Assembly: GCF_016135805.1 (NCBI RefSeq) | Contig: NZ_JADWOX010000004.1 | Location: 235,767 to 299,766, forward strand | Reading direction: 5' to 3' | From: Caulobacter hibisci | GTDB lineage: Bacteria; Pseudomonadota; Alphaproteobacteria; Caulobacterales; Caulobacteraceae | DNA length: 64,000 bases | In this document: positions 43,246-50,970 of the stretch, one piece after another | How the letters are laid out: every line of letters begins with the position of its first letter | Position numbering within the stretch: the stretch's first letter is position 1 | Program-made: the position numbers and the translations under genes | The notes under the pieces: model-generated | The model's input: only the letters and a program-made list of their open reading frames with translations | What the model was told of the DNA's origin: nothing | Databases searched by the model: none

Positions 43246-43257
43246 ATATCGTATACG
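43246..43257. promoter_or_regulatory. GntR-type operator candidate 4 (between divergent hydroxyproline operons)
   Basis: The core ATATCGTATACG, followed by GTAG, is centred on GTATAC, giving TATnCGTA/TACGnTA dyad symmetry. It sits in the 66-base gap between the dehydrogenase-like and HypD-like genes, where one regulator could control both directions. Confidence 0.72.
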
Positions 43258-43287
43258 GTAGACAAATCAGCAGGAGGCGCAAGCACT

Positions 43288-44205
43288 ATGAGTTCCATGC
43301 GTTGGTCGGGCGTGTTTCCCGCCGCTACCACTCAATTCAACCCCGATCTCTCGATCGATTACGACGCCAGCCAGAAGGTTCTGGATAACCTTGTCCGCGA
43401 CGGGGTTCACGGCCTCGTGGTGCTGGGCACCTGCGGCGAGAACAACTCGTTGGAGGCCGACGACAAGCGCAGCCTGCTCAAGGCCGCCGTCGAGGTCGTG
43501 GCCGGCCGCGTGCCGATCATCGTCGGCTGCTCGGAGCTGACCACGCCCCGCGCCGCCGCCTTCGCCAAGGACGCCGAAGCCATCGGCGCCAACGCCCTGA
43601 TGGCCCTGCCGGCCATGGTCTACGTGCCGACCGAAGCCGAGCTGGAAGCCCACTTCCGCACCGTCGCCCAGGCCTCCGGCCTGCCGATCATGCTCTACAA
43701 CAACCCGCCGGCCTATCGCGCCGCCATCAGCCTGGGCGTTCTGGAACGCCTGGCCGACGAGCCGACCATCGTGGCCGTCAAGGAAAGCGCGCCCGACACC
43801 CGTCGCTTCACCGATCTGGCCCGCGCTTTCGGCGACCGTTTCATCCTGATGGCCGGTCTCGACGACGTGGCCCTGGAAGGCCTGCTGTTGGGCGCCAGGG
43901 GTTGGGTTTCGGGCCTGACCAGCGCCTTCCCGCAGGAATCGGTGGCCCTGGTCGCGGCTGTCGACGCCGGCGACCTGGAGACGGCGCGCCGCATCTACCA
44001 GTGGTTCATGCCGCTGCTGCACCTCGACGCCGAGCACGACCTCGTCCAGTCGATCAAGCTGGCCGAGGAGATCATGGGCCGCGGTTCCGAGCGCGTGCGC
44101 ATGCCCCGCCTGCCCCTGGCCGGCGCCCGCCGCGCCCAGGTGGTCGCCATGGTCGAGGAAGCCGCCGCCACCCGGCCGGTGCTGACCAAGGCCGAAGCGG
44201 CCTGA
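43288..44205 (+). CDS. HypD-like 1-pyrroline-4-hydroxy-2-carboxylate deaminase (DHDPS family)
   Basis: This 305-residue class I aldolase-like TIM barrel of the dihydrodipicolinate synthase family has Schiff-base Lys165 in IVAVKESAPDTRR and Tyr137 in IMLYNNPPAY; GTCGENNSL replaces the GTTGE of true DHDPS. In hydroxyproline degradation the HypD enzyme deaminates pyrroline-hydroxycarboxylate to alpha-ketoglutarate semialdehyde. Placement between a DadA-like dehydrogenase and a hydroxyproline epimerase strongly supports that role over lysine synthesis. AGGAGG precedes the ATG at 43288. Confidence 0.88.
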   Translation: MSSMRWSGVFPAATTQFNPDLSIDYDASQKVLDNLVRDGVHGLVVLGTCGENNSLEADDKRSLLKAAVEVVAGRVPIIVGCSELTTPRAAAFAKDAEAIGANALMALPAMVYVPTEAELEAHFRTVAQASGLPIMLYNNPPAYRAAISLGVLERLADEPTIVAVKESAPDTRRFTDLARAFGDRFILMAGLDDVALEGLLLGARGWVSGLTSAFPQESVALVAAVDAGDLETARRIYQWFMPLLHLDAEHDLVQSIKLAEEIMGRGSERVRMPRLPLAGARRAQVVAMVEEAAATRPVLTKAEAA

Positions 44206-44217
44206 TTCAGACTGCCC

Positions 44218-44250
44218 GTCATCCCGGCCGCCTCGGCGCGCCGGGATGAC
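44218..44250 (+). terminator. Hairpin between HypD-like and epimerase genes
   Basis: Arms GTCATCCCGGC (44218-44228) and GCCGGGATGAC (44240-44250) form an 11-base-pair stem without a T tract. GTCATCCCGG hairpins are common dispersed repeats in proteobacteria. It may attenuate or stabilise the transcript rather than end it. Confidence 0.5.
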
Positions 44251-44301
44251 AACCCCGCTCCAAACCGATTGGATCGGCGCTTCTCGAGTCTTGAGGAAGT
44301 C

Positions 44302-45300
44302 ATGCGTCACACGTTCTTCTGCATCGACGGCCACACCGCCGGAAATCCCGTGCGGCTAGTCGCCGGCGGCGCGCCGCTGCTGAGCGGTGCCAGCATGAGC
44401 GAACGACGCCAGGACTTCCTCGCCCGCTTCGACTGGATCCGCACCGGCCTAATGTTCGAGCCGCGCGGCCACGACATGATGTCGGGCGGCTTCCTCTATC
44501 CGCCCACCCTGCCCGACTGCGACGCGGGCATCCTGTTCATCGAGACCAGCGGCTGCCTGCCGATGTGCGGCCACGGCACGATCGGCATGGTCACCTTCGC
44601 GCTGGAGAACGGCCTGATCACCCCGCGCGAGCCGGGCAAGCTGCGGCTGGAAGTGCCGGCCGGCGTCATCGACATCGCCTACGAGACGCAAGGGTCGAAA
44701 GTCACCTCGGTGAAGATCCGCAACGTCGCCAGCTACCTGGCCGAGACCGGCGTCGAGATCGAGGTCCCGGACTTCGGCCCGCTGACCGTCGACGTCTCCT
44801 ACGGCGGCAACTTCTACGCCATCGTCGAGCCGCAAGGCGCCTATAAGGGCGTCGACGCCCTCGGCGCGGCCGAGATCCTGCGCCTCAGCCCGATCATCCG
44901 CACGCTGGTGCGCGAGAAGGTCGAGCCGGTGCATCCGCTGGATTCCACCATTCGCGGCGTCAGCCATGTGCTATGGGCCGACGTTCCCGCCAGCGACGGC
45001 GCCGACGGCCGCAACGCGGTGTTCTACGGCGACCGCGCCATCGACCGCAGCCCGTGCGGCACCGGCACCTCGGCGCGGCTGGCCCACCTGCACGCCAAGG
45101 GCCGGTTGAAGGTCGGCGACGCCTTCGTGCACGAGAGCTACATCAAGAGCCGCTTCACCGGACGGGTCGAGGCCGAGACCACGCTGGGCGATCGCAAGGC
45201 GATCATCCCCTCGGTCCAGGGCTCGGCGATCTCCACGGGCTTCAACACGATCTGGATCGATCGCGCCGATCCGTTCTGGGCGGGCTTTCAGGTGGTCTGA
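44302..45300 (+). CDS. 4-hydroxyproline 2-epimerase (proline racemase family)
   Basis: This 332-residue enzyme converts trans-4-hydroxy-L-proline to cis-4-hydroxy-D-proline. Both catalytic cysteines are present: Cys89 in LPMCGHGTIG and Cys252 in RSPCGTGTSARLA. The second Cys distinguishes epimerases and racemases from the 3-hydroxyproline dehydratases of the family, which have Thr there. GAGGAA precedes the ATG at 44302. It is the first enzymatic step for the dehydrogenase-like and HypD-like neighbours. Confidence 0.92.
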   Translation: MRHTFFCIDGHTAGNPVRLVAGGAPLLSGASMSERRQDFLARFDWIRTGLMFEPRGHDMMSGGFLYPPTLPDCDAGILFIETSGCLPMCGHGTIGMVTFALENGLITPREPGKLRLEVPAGVIDIAYETQGSKVTSVKIRNVASYLAETGVEIEVPDFGPLTVDVSYGGNFYAIVEPQGAYKGVDALGAAEILRLSPIIRTLVREKVEPVHPLDSTIRGVSHVLWADVPASDGADGRNAVFYGDRAIDRSPCGTGTSARLAHLHAKGRLKVGDAFVHESYIKSRFTGRVEAETTLGDRKAIIPSVQGSAISTGFNTIWIDRADPFWAGFQVV

Positions 45301-45331
45301 CGCCGCCAACTCTTCTTAAATCCCCGCGAGA

Positions 45332-45345
45332 ATATGGTATACGCA
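45332..45345. promoter_or_regulatory. GntR-type operator candidate 5 (before gntR)
   Basis: ATATGGTATACGCA, with the GTATAC centre typical of FadR/UxuR-subfamily GntR sites. It ends 13 bases before the GntR start, suggesting autoregulation. Confidence 0.68.
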
Positions 45346-45358
45346 ACTAGCGGGCACG

Positions 45359-46030
45359 ATGTCCGCGGGGGATTCAAGTCCAAGTTTCATGAGCATCGTC
45401 GTCCGAACTCTCTCCGACCAGACCTACGAGATCGTGCGTCGGCGGATCCTCACCGGCGCCATGTCGCCCGGGACGGCGGTGCGGCAGGACAGCATCGCCG
45501 GCGAACTGGGGGTCTCCAAGATCCCGCTGCGCGAGGCGCTCAGCCGCCTCGAACAGGACGGTCTGCTGCAGTCCTATCCCAACCGCGGCTATGTGGTGCG
45601 GCCGGCTTCCACCGACGAGGCCGCCGAGGTCTTCGCCCTGCGCCTGAAGCTGGAGCCCGCCGCCGCGGCCGATGCGGCCGTGAAGGCCAGCCCGGAAGAT
45701 CACGCCCTGGCCGAAACCGCCCTGTCGGCGCTGGAGGAGGAGATGGGCAAGCCCGAGGGCGACCACATCACTCGCAACCGCGCCTTCCACATGGCTCTGG
45801 TTCGCCCCGGCGGCCACGTCACCGGCCAGCTGGTCGAGCGGCTGCAGATCCTGTCGGAGCGCTATGTGCGCATCCATCTGGAGCCCTTCGGCCGCAACGA
45901 ACGCGCCAGCCGCGAGCACCGCGAGATCCTCGACGCCTGGAAGGCCGGCGACGCCGCCACGGTCGAGGCCCTGCTGGTCGAGCATATCCAGGGCACCCTG
46001 GCCGACCTGGAACAGCAGCTCTCGACCTGA
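45359..46030 (+). CDS. GntR-family regulator, FadR subfamily (hydroxyproline/HRGP regulon candidate)
   Basis: This 223-residue protein has an N-terminal winged HTH (TLSDQTYEIVRRRILTGAMS, ELGVSKIPLREALSRLEQDG) and an FCD-type all-helical effector domain from about residue 85 (ALRLKLEPAAAADA, NRAFHMALVRPGG, EHREILDAWKAGD) in which Asp/His residues usually hold a metal. Regulators of this group bind TnGTnnACnA-like palindromes, which the five AT-rich sites in this region resemble. ATG 45359 chosen; ATG 45389 would shorten it by ten residues. The ligand may be hydroxyproline or a catabolic intermediate. Confidence 0.92.
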   Translation: MSAGDSSPSFMSIVVRTLSDQTYEIVRRRILTGAMSPGTAVRQDSIAGELGVSKIPLREALSRLEQDGLLQSYPNRGYVVRPASTDEAAEVFALRLKLEPAAAADAAVKASPEDHALAETALSALEEEMGKPEGDHITRNRAFHMALVRPGGHVTGQLVERLQILSERYVRIHLEPFGRNERASREHREILDAWKAGDAATVEALLVEHIQGTLADLEQQLST

Positions 46031-46045
46031 CGGCTCCCTGGCCGG

Positions 46046-46729
46046 TCAGTCCCGGGCCGTCAGCCGGCGGACGTTGTCGACAAGGATCCTGTTGACCGTC
46101 GCCTGAGCGGCCTCGTCGAACTCGCTCCAGCCCATGACGTCCAGCGTGCGCTGGCGGCGGGCGGTGACGACCGAAACCTGGCCCATCAGCAGCATGGCCC
46201 GCAGCCGGGCCTCCTCGCTCTCGGGCGGAAGATCCAGGGCGCGGGCGACCAGCAGCAGCGCCGCGCGCATGATCGGCTGAGCGACGCCGGCCTCGACGAT
46301 GGCGCGGGCCGGACCGTCGGTGTCGGCGTCGGCGCGAGCCATGAACAGCTTCCACTCGGCCATGTTGACGCGGCCCATGCCGGCGCTGCTGAGCGTGGTC
46401 ATCAGCTCACAGAGCACCTCTACGGCGGTCTCGGCGTCCCGGGCTTGGCGGGTCCGTTCCAGAACCGGCGCCAACCGACCCATGACCTGGGCGACCAGAT
46501 AGTCGCCGCAGGCCCGGTGCAGGCCTTCCTTGCTGTCGAAGTGGTACTGCAGCACGGGCGGCGTCACCCCGGCCTCGGCGGCGATCCGCCGGGTCGAGGC
46601 CTTTTCGAAGCCGTCGTCGGCGAACACCCGCAGCGCCGCCAGGATCATCTTTTCGCGCGTCTCGTCAGCCTTGGCGTAGCCGCCGGCGGGACGGCGACGA
46701 CGGGGGGGAGGCGTTTGGGCGTCGGTCAT
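46046..46729 (-). CDS. TetR-family regulator with CecR-like C-terminal domain
   Basis: This 227-residue protein has an N-terminal TetR HTH (REKMILAALRVFADDGFEKA, STRRIAAEAGVTPPVLQYHF) and a helical ligand domain of the DUF1956/CecR kind. ATG 46729 is used; the upstream extension would read into the operator and the divergent gene. It converges with gntR at 15 bases and is divergent from an emrA-emrB-nodT operon, which it probably represses. Confidence 0.92.
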   Translation of the reverse strand: MTDAQTPPPRRRRPAGGYAKADETREKMILAALRVFADDGFEKASTRRIAAEAGVTPPVLQYHFDSKEGLHRACGDYLVAQVMGRLAPVLERTRQARDAETAVEVLCELMTTLSSAGMGRVNMAEWKLFMARADADTDGPARAIVEAGVAQPIMRAALLLVARALDLPPESEEARLRAMLLMGQVSVVTARRQRTLDVMGWSEFDEAAQATVNRILVDNVRRLTARD

Positions 46730-46744
46730 GGGACCTCTTCTAGC

Positions 46745-46782
46745 GTCAATTTCTTCCAATTGACAAACTTCTTCCATTTGGC
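46745..46782. promoter_or_regulatory. Candidate TetR operator (dyad plus direct repeat)
   Basis: The perfect dyad GTCAATT-TCTTCC-AATTGAC (46745-46764) is followed by a related half-matching copy around a second TTCTTCC (46769-46775), offset by 18 bases. It lies between the TetR gene and the divergent efflux operon, a typical place for cooperative TetR binding. Confidence 0.62.
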
Positions 46783-46830
46783 AGATATCTCGCCGCCGGC
46801 CCCTCCTCGCCGGCTTCGGGGATTGAGTAG

Positions 46831-47925
46831 ATGGCGGCCGAAGACCAGACATCACAGAACAACGCGGCCCAGGACGCCGCGAAGACGCGGCGCATCAAGC
46901 GGGGCCTCCTTGGCGTCGTCTCGGTGGCGGCGGTGATCGGCGCGGTGTTCGGCGTTCAATGGTGGCTGCATGGCCGCTTCGTAGAGGAAACCAACGACGC
47001 CTATCTGCGCGCCGACCAGGTGACGGTGTCGCCCAAGGTCTCCGGCTATGTGAAGGCGGTCTATGTCGCCGACAACCAGGCGGTCGTCGCCGGCCAACCG
47101 CTGCTGAAGATCGACGCGGTCAACTACGAGGCCAGCCTGGCGGCCCAGGCGGCGACGATCGAGGCCCGGCAGGCCGACCTCGAGACCGCCCGGCGCCAGA
47201 TCGAACAGCAGCAGCCCGCGGTGACCCAGGCCGAAGCCCAGCTGAAGGGCGCCCAGGACGCCGCCGCCTTCGCCGGCCGCGAGGCCGAGCGCTACAGGCT
47301 GCTGTCGGAGCAAGGCGCCGAGACCGCCCAGCGCTACGCCCAAGCGCTCAACGATCGCGACCAGGCCCGCGCCAAGCTGAGCGCCGCCCTGGCCTCGCAG
47401 GAGCAGGCCCGCCGCCAGACCGCCACCCTGTCAGCCCAGGCCGACCAGGCCCGCGCCCAGTTGAAGAGCGCCCAGGCCCAGGCCCGCTCGGCCCAGATCA
47501 ATGTCGACGACACCGTGCTGCGCGCGGCGATCGCCGGGCGGGTCGGCGACCGTTCGGTGCGGCTGGGCCAGTTCGTGCAGCCGGGCGGACGGCTGATGTC
47601 GATCGTGCCGGTCAGCCAGACCTATCTGGTCGCCAACTTCAAGGAGACCCAGATCGGCCGCATGCGCGTGGGCCAGCACGCCAAGGTCAAGCTCGACGCC
47701 TTCAGCAGCCGCGAGATCGACGCGGTGATCGACAGCTTCGCCCCCGGCACCGGCGCCCAGTTCGCCCTGCTGCCGGCCGAGAACGCCACCGGCAACTTCA
47801 CCAAGATCGTCCAGCGCGTGCCGGTGCGCTTCCGCGTTCTGGCGCCGGCCGACCTGCGCGAGCGACTGCTGCCGGGCCTGTCGGCCAGCATCAGCATCGA
47901 CACCAGCAAGGCGCCGGGCCGGTGA
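46831..47925 (+). CDS. emrA: HlyD/EmrA-family membrane fusion protein
   Basis: This 364-residue adaptor has one N-terminal TM helix (LLGVVSVAAVIGAVFGVQWW), ETNDAYLRADQVTVSPKVSG (lipoyl half), a Gln/Ala-rich coiled-coil hairpin at about residues 95-230 and VANFKETQIGRMRVGQHAKV in the barrel. It is the periplasmic link of the second tripartite pump in the window and is related to, but clearly divergent in sequence from, the adaptor at 3656-4735. Stop overlaps the emrB GTG. Confidence 0.93.
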   Translation: MAAEDQTSQNNAAQDAAKTRRIKRGLLGVVSVAAVIGAVFGVQWWLHGRFVEETNDAYLRADQVTVSPKVSGYVKAVYVADNQAVVAGQPLLKIDAVNYEASLAAQAATIEARQADLETARRQIEQQQPAVTQAEAQLKGAQDAAAFAGREAERYRLLSEQGAETAQRYAQALNDRDQARAKLSAALASQEQARRQTATLSAQADQARAQLKSAQAQARSAQINVDDTVLRAAIAGRVGDRSVRLGQFVQPGGRLMSIVPVSQTYLVANFKETQIGRMRVGQHAKVKLDAFSSREIDAVIDSFAPGTGAQFALLPAENATGNFTKIVQRVPVRFRVLAPADLRERLLPGLSASISIDTSKAPGR

Positions 47926-49520
47926 GCGGCGCCGCCGCCACCAACGCGGCGTCCGGCGCGGCCCAGCGCGCCCCGAACGCCAGCCTGACCGACTGGATCG
48001 CGGTGATCGCCGGCGCCCTGGGCGCCCTGATCGCCTCGCTCGACATCTCGATCGTCAATTCCGCCCTGCCCCAGATCCAGGGCGAGATCGGCGCCAGCGG
48101 CACCGAGGGCACCTGGATCGGCACCGGCTACCTGGTCAGCGAGGTCGTGATGATCCCGCTGTCGGCGTGGCTGAGCCGGGTCTTCGGCCTGCGCACCCTG
48201 CTGCTGCTGTGCGGCGGCCTCTTCACCCTGTTCTCGATGGTCTGCGGCGGCGCCCACGACCTGCCGACCCTGATCATCGGCCGGGTGGGCCAGGGCTTCT
48301 TCGGCGGGGCGCTGATCCCGACCGCCCAGACCATCGTCCGCACCCGCCTGCCCCAGCACCAGATGCCGATCGGCATGACCATCTTCGGCCTGATCGTGCT
48401 GCTGGGCCCGTTGCTGGGCCCGCTGATCGGCGGCTGGATGACCGACACGATGAGCTGGCGCTGGTGCTTCTTCATCAACGTGCCGGTGGCCGCGGCTCTC
48501 TTCACCCTGCTGCTTTTCGGCCTGCCCCATCAGAAGAGCCGGCTGGACCAGCTGATCCGCGCCGACTGGCTGGGCATAGCCGGCATGACCCTGGGCCTGT
48601 CGTGCCTGACCGTGGTGCTCGAGGAAGGCCAGCGCGACCACTGGTTCGAGTCGTCGAGCATCGTGGTCATGACCATCGTCTCGATCGCCGGCTTCATCAT
48701 GCTGGGCGTGGCCCAGGCCACGGCCAAGCAGCCGTTCATCAAGCTGCGGCTGATGCTCAACAAGTCCTACGCCAGCGTCATCCTGCTGGTCGTGGTCACC
48801 GGCATGGTGCTGTACGGCATCCTCTACGTGTTGCCGCAGTTCCTGGCCCAGATCGCCGGCTACAACGCCAGCCAGTCGGGACGCATCCTGGCCGTCTCCG
48901 GCGTGCCGGCGATCCTGATGATGCCGCTGCTGCCGTTGATCCTGGGCAAGGCGCCGCTGAAACCGATGGTGCTGCTGGGGCTGTTCTGCTTTGCGGCCAG
49001 CTGCTTCGTCGACATCAGCCTGACGGCCAACACCTCCGGCGACCAGTTCGTGCTGTCGCAGCTGTTGCGGGGCCTCGGGCAGATCCTGGCGATGATGCCG
49101 CTGAACCAGGCTTCGGTCGGGTCGGTGTCGCGCGAGGACACCGCCGACGCAGCGGGCCTGTTCAACATGGCGCGCAATCTGGGCGGCTCGCTGGGGCTGG
49201 CCTTGCTGGGCGTCTTTATCGATCGGCGGGCGGCGACCCATTTCGGCGTCATCAGCCAGAGCGTCACCCAGAACTCGGACCTGGCCCAGTCGCGCATCGC
49301 CGCCCAGGCGGCCCAGTTCGCGCAGGGCGGAGATCTCGCCGCCGGCCAGACCCAGGCCCTGATGTCGCTGACGCGCACCATCCACCAGCAGGCGATGATC
49401 ATGACCTATTCCGAGTGCTTCCTCGTGCTGGGCGTGGCGCTGCTGGCCCTGTCTCCCCTCGTTTTCATCCTCCGGCCACCGCCCAAGGGCGGCGCGGCCA
49501 GCTCGGAGATGGCCCATTGA
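47922..49520 (+). CDS. emrB: DHA2-family (EmrB/QacA) multidrug MFS transporter
   Basis: This 532-residue, 14-TM drug:H+ antiporter shows LDISIVNSALPQI in TM1, SAWLSRVFGLRTLL in loop 2-3 and GPLLGPLIGGWMTD (motif C) in TM5. GTG start at 47922 overlaps the adaptor stop (GTGA). It works with the adjacent adaptor and NodT-like channel. Expression is probably controlled by the divergent TetR gene. Confidence 0.93.
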   Translation: MSGAAATNAASGAAQRAPNASLTDWIAVIAGALGALIASLDISIVNSALPQIQGEIGASGTEGTWIGTGYLVSEVVMIPLSAWLSRVFGLRTLLLLCGGLFTLFSMVCGGAHDLPTLIIGRVGQGFFGGALIPTAQTIVRTRLPQHQMPIGMTIFGLIVLLGPLLGPLIGGWMTDTMSWRWCFFINVPVAAALFTLLLFGLPHQKSRLDQLIRADWLGIAGMTLGLSCLTVVLEEGQRDHWFESSSIVVMTIVSIAGFIMLGVAQATAKQPFIKLRLMLNKSYASVILLVVVTGMVLYGILYVLPQFLAQIAGYNASQSGRILAVSGVPAILMMPLLPLILGKAPLKPMVLLGLFCFAASCFVDISLTANTSGDQFVLSQLLRGLGQILAMMPLNQASVGSVSREDTADAAGLFNMARNLGGSLGLALLGVFIDRRAATHFGVISQSVTQNSDLAQSRIAAQAAQFAQGGDLAAGQTQALMSLTRTIHQQAMIMTYSECFLVLGVALLALSPLVFILRPPPKGGAASSEMAH

Positions 49521-50923
49521 CCCGCTCCCTTTCCTTCCTGGCGCTGCTCGCCGCCGCGCCGATCGTGGCCGGCTGCGTCGTCGGTCCCGACTATGAAAAG
49601 CCCGCCGCCCCGCTCGCGGCGCAGCAGCCGGCCTTCCACCGCGCCGAGACCCTGTCGGCCGAGGCGCCAGCCGGACAGTGGTGGCGCGCCCTGGGCGATC
49701 CCCTGCTCGACCGGCTGGTCGAGGCGGCTCTCGCCTCCAGCCCCGACGTCGAGATCGCCCGGGCCCGCGTCATCCAGGCCCGCTCGGGCCTGAAGAAGGC
49801 CCGCGCCGACCGCCTGCCCAACACCGGAACCAGCGCCGGCTATGTGCGCATCGGCGGGCTGGGCGAGGTGCTGGGCGAGGACGGCGGCGGGGCGCTGGAG
49901 CTCTACACCGCCAGCTTCGACGCCACCTGGGAGCTCGACCTGTTCGGCGGCAAGGCCCGCGCGACCGAGGCCGCCGGCGCCAAGGTCCAGGCCCAGCAGG
50001 CCGCTATGGACGGCGCCCTGGTCAGCCTGGAGGCCGAGGTCGCCCAGGCCTATGTCCAGCTGCGCCAGCTCCAGCAGCGCCAAGTCCTGTCGCGCAAGAC
50101 GGCCGAGATCCAGGCCCGCCAAGTCGAGCTGGCCAAGCAGCGTCAGGCCGGCGGCACGGCCTCGCAGCTCGATGTCGAGCGGCTGAACAACCAGTTGCAG
50201 TCGACCCGCGCCGACCTCGTGCCCCTGTCCGCCCAGATCGACGAGCAGATGGACCGTCTGGCCGTGCTGACCGGCCGCGAGCCGGGCGCTCTGGACGCCG
50301 ACCTGGCCGCCCCGGCCCCGATCCCCGCCCCGCCCGCCGTGGTGACGGTCGGCGATCCGGCCGGGATGCTGCGCCGCCGTCCCGACGTGCGCCAGGCCGA
50401 GCGAGCCCTGGCCCAGTCCAACGCCGTCATCGGCCAGCGCACGGCCGACCAGTTCCCGAAGGTGTCGCTGATCGGCCTGCTGGGCTATTCGGCGACCGAC
50501 GCGGCGAACCTGTTCGACGCCACGCCGAGCCAGATCCTGATGCCGATGCTGCAATGGACGCCATTCGACTTCGGTCGCGCCAAGGCCAAGATCGGCGAGG
50601 CGGAGGGCGCCCGCGACGAGGCGCTGGCCCAGTACCGCAAGACGGTGCTGTCGGCCTTGCAGGACGCCGAGACCGCCCTGTCGCGCTATGGCCGCCAGCG
50701 CGAAAGCCTGGCCAGCCTGCGCACAGTTCAGGCCTCGGCCGATCGTGCCGCGGCCTTGCAGGCCCAGCGTCAGGCCGGCGGCACGGCCAGCACGCTGGAC
50801 GTCCTCGACACCGAGCGCCAGCGGGTGCAGGCGCAAATCGCCGTCAGCGACGCCAACGCCGCCCTGACCCGCAACTTCATCGCCCTGCAGAAGAGCCTGG
50901 GCCTGGGCTGGGAGCCCGCCTGA
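49517..50923 (+). CDS. NodT-type outer-membrane efflux lipoprotein
   Basis: This 468-residue outer-membrane channel starts at a TTG overlapping the emrB stop (TTGA), a rare start kept plausible by tight coupling and by the signal it opens: TRSLSFLALLAAAPIVAGC with lipobox Cys20, then VVGPDYEKP. Two TolC-like helical repeats follow, with QRQAGGTASQLDVERLN and QRQAGGTASTLDVLDTERQ as matching repeat ends. It completes the second tripartite pump. Confidence 0.93.
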   Translation: MTRSLSFLALLAAAPIVAGCVVGPDYEKPAAPLAAQQPAFHRAETLSAEAPAGQWWRALGDPLLDRLVEAALASSPDVEIARARVIQARSGLKKARADRLPNTGTSAGYVRIGGLGEVLGEDGGGALELYTASFDATWELDLFGGKARATEAAGAKVQAQQAAMDGALVSLEAEVAQAYVQLRQLQQRQVLSRKTAEIQARQVELAKQRQAGGTASQLDVERLNNQLQSTRADLVPLSAQIDEQMDRLAVLTGREPGALDADLAAPAPIPAPPAVVTVGDPAGMLRRRPDVRQAERALAQSNAVIGQRTADQFPKVSLIGLLGYSATDAANLFDATPSQILMPMLQWTPFDFGRAKAKIGEAEGARDEALAQYRKTVLSALQDAETALSRYGRQRESLASLRTVQASADRAAALQAQRQAGGTASTLDVLDTERQRVQAQIAVSDANAALTRNFIALQKSLGLGWEPA

Positions 50924-50927
50924 GCGG

Positions 50928-50960
50928 CGGCGGGCGTGTCCGTCACGAACACGCCCGCCG
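50928..50960. terminator. Hairpin between convergent NodT-like and autotransporter genes
   Basis: CGGCGGGCGTGT (50928-50939) pairs with ACACGCCCGCCG (50949-50960), a 12-base-pair stem with a 9-base loop. There is no long T tract on either side. It fills the 47-base gap and could end transcription from both sides. Confidence 0.65.
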
Positions 50961-50970
50961 AATACCCGTC

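Noticed and set aside
43288..44205. Dihydrodipicolinate synthase for lysine synthesis
   Set aside because: The family fold is the same, but the GTCGENNS motif and the epimerase and dehydrogenase neighbours fit hydroxyproline degradation.
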